Assembly (NCBI RefSeq): GCF_019656455.1
Contig: NZ_BPMK01000020.1
Location: 1-64,000 of the forward strand
Direction: 5' to 3'
Source: Noviherbaspirillum aridicola
GTDB lineage: Bacteria; Pseudomonadota; Gammaproteobacteria; Burkholderiales; Burkholderiaceae_D
DNA length: 64,000 bases
Positions 61,559-64,000 of this stretch are shown piece after piece (position 1 is the stretch's first letter; each line of letters begins with the position of its first letter). Under the pieces are notes generated by a model. The model was not told the DNA's origin. It ran no database searches and saw only the letters and a list, made by a program, of their open reading frames with translations. A program made the translations under genes and the position numbers.

Positions 61559-64000
61559 CTACTCGACCGCGACGGCACTGTTCTGCTCCAGCCACCGTAC
61601 CGCTTCGGCTGCCTTCTTGCCCGCCATGAAAGCGTGGTCCGCATCGCCATGCCCCCATTCCCCGAAGGGGCCGGCGACGATGATGTCGCACTTTTCCAGC
61701 CAGGCCTTGATGGTCTCGACGTTCCGCGCATGCGCATGGTCGCGCAGCACGGCGGCGTAGGGCAGGTCGGATTCGAAGGCGGTGAGCACGCGGTCGTCGG
61801 CACGCAGCAATCCGAGCCGGACGCAGTCGCGGATGCACAGGTCGATCAGTTCCTTCCCCGTCGCGGGCAGCGGCTTCCACTGGCTCGAATAGCTGATCTC
61901 GCAGGTCAGGCCGAAGCCGCCCGGCGCATTGCAGTCGGGGCTCGCATTACCCTGCATGAATACGCGGTGGAACACGCCCTCGTCCGGATAGCATATCCAG
62001 TGCTTGTCGCTGAGATTCTCTCGCGCCACGCCGAGATGCACGCAGCGCAGCGACACATGCTGCAGCGCCGAGGCCGCGGCCCGCACTTCCGGCGGTGCCT
62101 CCTCTCCCATGCTCTGCACCAGCAGCGGCAGCGGCATGGTCGAAATCAGGTTGTCGTACTGGTAGCGCCGACCATCCGAGAGCGTGAGCATGCGCTGTCT
62201 CGGCGACACCGCCACCACGTCCGCATTGAGTTCGACCGTGCCCTTGATGTGCGGGACGAAGGCCGACATCACCGCCTGGAAGCCGCCGCGCAGCGGATAG
62301 CCGAAGCGCGCCGTCGTGCCGCCCGCGCGCGGCGCCAGCGCTCCGGCGACGACCTGCTCCAGGTCCGGCGATGAGGCTCCCTCGGGTGCCGGCGCCATCT
62401 GCTCCAGCGGCATGCCCCACAGCTTGCGCTGGTAAGGCAGCTCATAGTAGCGGGCGATGCCGCTGCCCCAGGCGGCGCGGATCGACTCCTCGAGGTTGGC
62501 GGGACCGCGCTTCTCGAGCGGCGCCACGTTGGCGGCCGGCAGACCATCCGCGGTGCCCGGCAGGCGCGCGGCGTACCGCGCCTCCGCCGCGCCGAGCACG
62601 CAATCCTTGATCACCTCCGGCGGCAGTCCGTGCAGGCCCGCATGGAAAGGCAGGCGGAGATACATGCCCTGGCACCTGGCCCAGGCTTCGATGCCCTGCC
62701 AGTGCAGATTCGAACCGAGCAGCAGTTCATACAGCTCGCGCACATAGGGATCGTTCGATCCCAGTACATGTCCGCCGCGGTCGAACGTAAAGCCCTCGCT
62801 TCTGATCGAGCGGCAGCCGCCGCCGACCATCTCATCCTTCTCCAGCAGCACGGCATCGTGACCGAGGTGATAGGCGGCGGAAAGCCCGGTCGGCCCGGCG
62901 CCGATGACGACGGTGCGGGCAAAGCGCGCGTTGTCAGGCACCGGCAGCCGATTGACGTTGGGTACGGCGTCGGCGATCGCGGGATCGACCGGCGCGGCCA
63001 GCGGCGCCGCTTCCTGCCTGCGGCGCGGCGTGCTCTCCAGCAGCGTGCGCATCTTGTCGGCGGTCGCGTCCCACGAAGTCGCCGCCAGCACGCGGCGCAT
63101 CTTTTCCACCTTCTCGGCATGCTGTTCCGGCGTGGCGAGCAGTGCCGCCTCGCACGCGGCAATGAAGTCGGCCGGCTCGGCGGCGATCGACACGATGTCG
63201 CTGTAGGCGTCGGCCACGTCGCGCACCGGCGTGCTCACGATAGGCAGTTCGGCCGCCATGTATTCGAGCGTCTTGGTCGGACTGATGAAACGTGTCGATT
63301 CATTGAGCGCGAACGGCAGCAGGCAGACATCCCAGCCGGCCAGGAACTGCGGCAGCGCCTCGTAGGGCTGCTGGCCGAGATAATGGATGTTGGCCCGCTG
63401 CGGCAGCAGCGACGGGTCGATCTTCACCACCGGGCCCACGAGCACGATCTGCCACATCGGATGGGCATCGGCCAGCTGCTCGACGAGGCGCGCATCGAAG
63501 CGTTCGTCGATCACGCCGTAGAAGCCGAGCCGCGGCCCCGGGATGTCCTTGTGCGCGGGATGCGAATTGGTGCGGTCCAGCGCCTGCTCGAAATGCGCGC
63601 GGTCGACGCTGCTGGGGAAGCAGTGCACGTTCGGATGGCGGTCGCGCTTGGAGCGGTACAGGCTCGGGCCGCCGGTGAAGACGATGTCGGCCACCTTCAG
63701 CAAGGCGCTCTCGCGTTGCAGCAGCTGCTTGGGCGCGTTCTTGAAAGAGGCCAGTTCATCCATGCAGTCGTACACCACCAGCTGCGGATTCAGTTCCTGC
63801 AGCAGCGGCAGGGCCATCGGCGTATAGAACCAGGCCATGTGCTCCGTGTAGTCCCGCATCAGCAGCCTCAGCAGCTTCTGCAGGTGCGGCAGCTGGTCGT
63901 CGTGGAAGCCCGGCATGGCGACGGGCGTATGGGGCTGGCACACCAGCACGTTCGGCGCCGGCGACCAGGTCTTCATCCAGGTCCGCGACTCGTCGTGCAC
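61559..64000 (-). CDS. Glycosyltransferase fused to a UDP-galactopyranose-mutase-like flavoprotein (partial at right edge)
   Basis: The visible 813 residues combine a GT-B glycosyltransferase (about 1-330, with VVYDCMDELASF, SPTKTLEYMAAELPIV) and an FAD enzyme (about 365-800). The FAD part has the Rossmann motif VVIGAGPTGLSAAYHLG, then LLEKDEMVGGGCRSI and an RGGHVLGS stretch, as in UDP-galactopyranose mutases and related oxidoreductases. The N-terminus of the transferase is missing: the frame runs out of the window, so the true start lies beyond 64000. The fusion suggests a galactofuranose-like sugar is made and added in one complex. Confidence 0.85.
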   Translation of the reverse strand: MHDESRTWMKTWSPAPNVLVCQPHTPVAMPGFHDDQLPHLQKLLRLLMRDYTEHMAWFYTPMALPLLQELNPQLVVYDCMDELASFKNAPKQLLQRESALLKVADIVFTGGPSLYRSKRDRHPNVHCFPSSVDRAHFEQALDRTNSHPAHKDIPGPRLGFYGVIDERFDARLVEQLADAHPMWQIVLVGPVVKIDPSLLPQRANIHYLGQQPYEALPQFLAGWDVCLLPFALNESTRFISPTKTLEYMAAELPIVSTPVRDVADAYSDIVSIAAEPADFIAACEAALLATPEQHAEKVEKMRRVLAATSWDATADKMRTLLESTPRRRQEAAPLAAPVDPAIADAVPNVNRLPVPDNARFARTVVIGAGPTGLSAAYHLGHDAVLLEKDEMVGGGCRSIRSEGFTFDRGGHVLGSNDPYVRELYELLLGSNLHWQGIEAWARCQGMYLRLPFHAGLHGLPPEVIKDCVLGAAEARYAARLPGTADGLPAANVAPLEKRGPANLEESIRAAWGSGIARYYELPYQRKLWGMPLEQMAPAPEGASSPDLEQVVAGALAPRAGGTTARFGYPLRGGFQAVMSAFVPHIKGTVELNADVVAVSPRQRMLTLSDGRRYQYDNLISTMPLPLLVQSMGEEAPPEVRAAASALQHVSLRCVHLGVARENLSDKHWICYPDEGVFHRVFMQGNASPDCNAPGGFGLTCEISYSSQWKPLPATGKELIDLCIRDCVRLGLLRADDRVLTAFESDLPYAAVLRDHAHARNVETIKAWLEKCDIIVAGPFGEWGHGDADHAFMAGKKAAEAVRWLEQNSAVAVE

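Noticed and set aside
1-64000. CRISPR arrays, prophage or plasmid replication genes
   Set aside because: No evenly spaced repeats, cas genes, integrases, phage structural genes or replication proteins were seen.

Overview
The window is about 64 kb of GC-rich bacterial chromosome. Gene content suggests a betaproteobacterium of the order Burkholderiales, probably Oxalobacteraceae (a Herbaspirillum/Noviherbaspirillum-like organism). The grounds are the gene repertoire (class I fumarase next to a YqhA-like gene, PilU, HDOD and GGDEF/EAL proteins, entericidin, DUF883, katalase-ankyrin pair) and very GC-rich codon use; this assignment is inference from recognition, not a search.

Layout. 1-300: end of an IS3-family element next to tRNA-Ser(GGA). 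350-5680: central metabolism and cell wall (acs, then yqhA-like, fumA, murI). 5700-5900: tRNA-His(GTG) with its own promoter and terminator. 6100-12400: AGCS amino-acid symporter, DUF2062 and PRC-barrel proteins, an NfeD-slipin-UspA operon, and two small unknown proteins. 12700-15300: a secreted metalloprotease lipoprotein with a lamin-tail domain and a small exported partner. 15250-20225: signalling block with a LOV (blue-light) hybrid histidine kinase, an HDOD protein and a PAS-PAS-GGDEF(degenerate)-EAL phosphodiesterase. 20226-27179 (minus strand): a D-threonine-aldolase-like enzyme, then a tightly overlapped exopolysaccharide-type operon (response regulator, YaiO-like barrel, HEAT-repeat membrane protein, PgaC-like glycosyltransferase, secreted unknown, CheW-like). 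27200-30720: pilU, a DUF883 gene behind a consensus sigma-54 promoter, entericidin and an AI-2E transporter.

31050-38100 is the most unusual segment: a run of translationally coupled genes for a C39-like peptidase, an ATP-grasp ligase with a RimK-type N-terminal domain, a GCS2 carboxylate-amine ligase, a long divergent SelO-like (pseudokinase-fold AMPylator) protein, an N-formylglutamate amidohydrolase-like enzyme and a plant-type [2Fe-2S] ferredoxin. This looks like an amidoligase system that makes or modifies a peptide or amino-acid conjugate, here with a SelO-like protein added.

38180-64000 mixes envelope-stress genes (BON, an SRPBCC-Hsp20 fusion, PRC-barrel proteins, MscS, glycine-zipper lipoprotein, hemerythrin, a short Ku-like protein, catalase plus ankyrin) with a large surface-glycan or small-molecule locus. 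The latter holds a UDP-glucuronate decarboxylase-like epimerase, NodU/CmcH carbamoyltransferase, SemiSWEET-like protein, ATM1-type ABC exporter, several glycosyltransferases, a radical SAM enzyme, an SDR, GmhB, a GT9 heptosyltransferase and a glycosyltransferase fused to a UDP-galactopyranose-mutase-like flavoprotein cut by the right edge. No CRISPR array, prophage or plasmid functions were seen.
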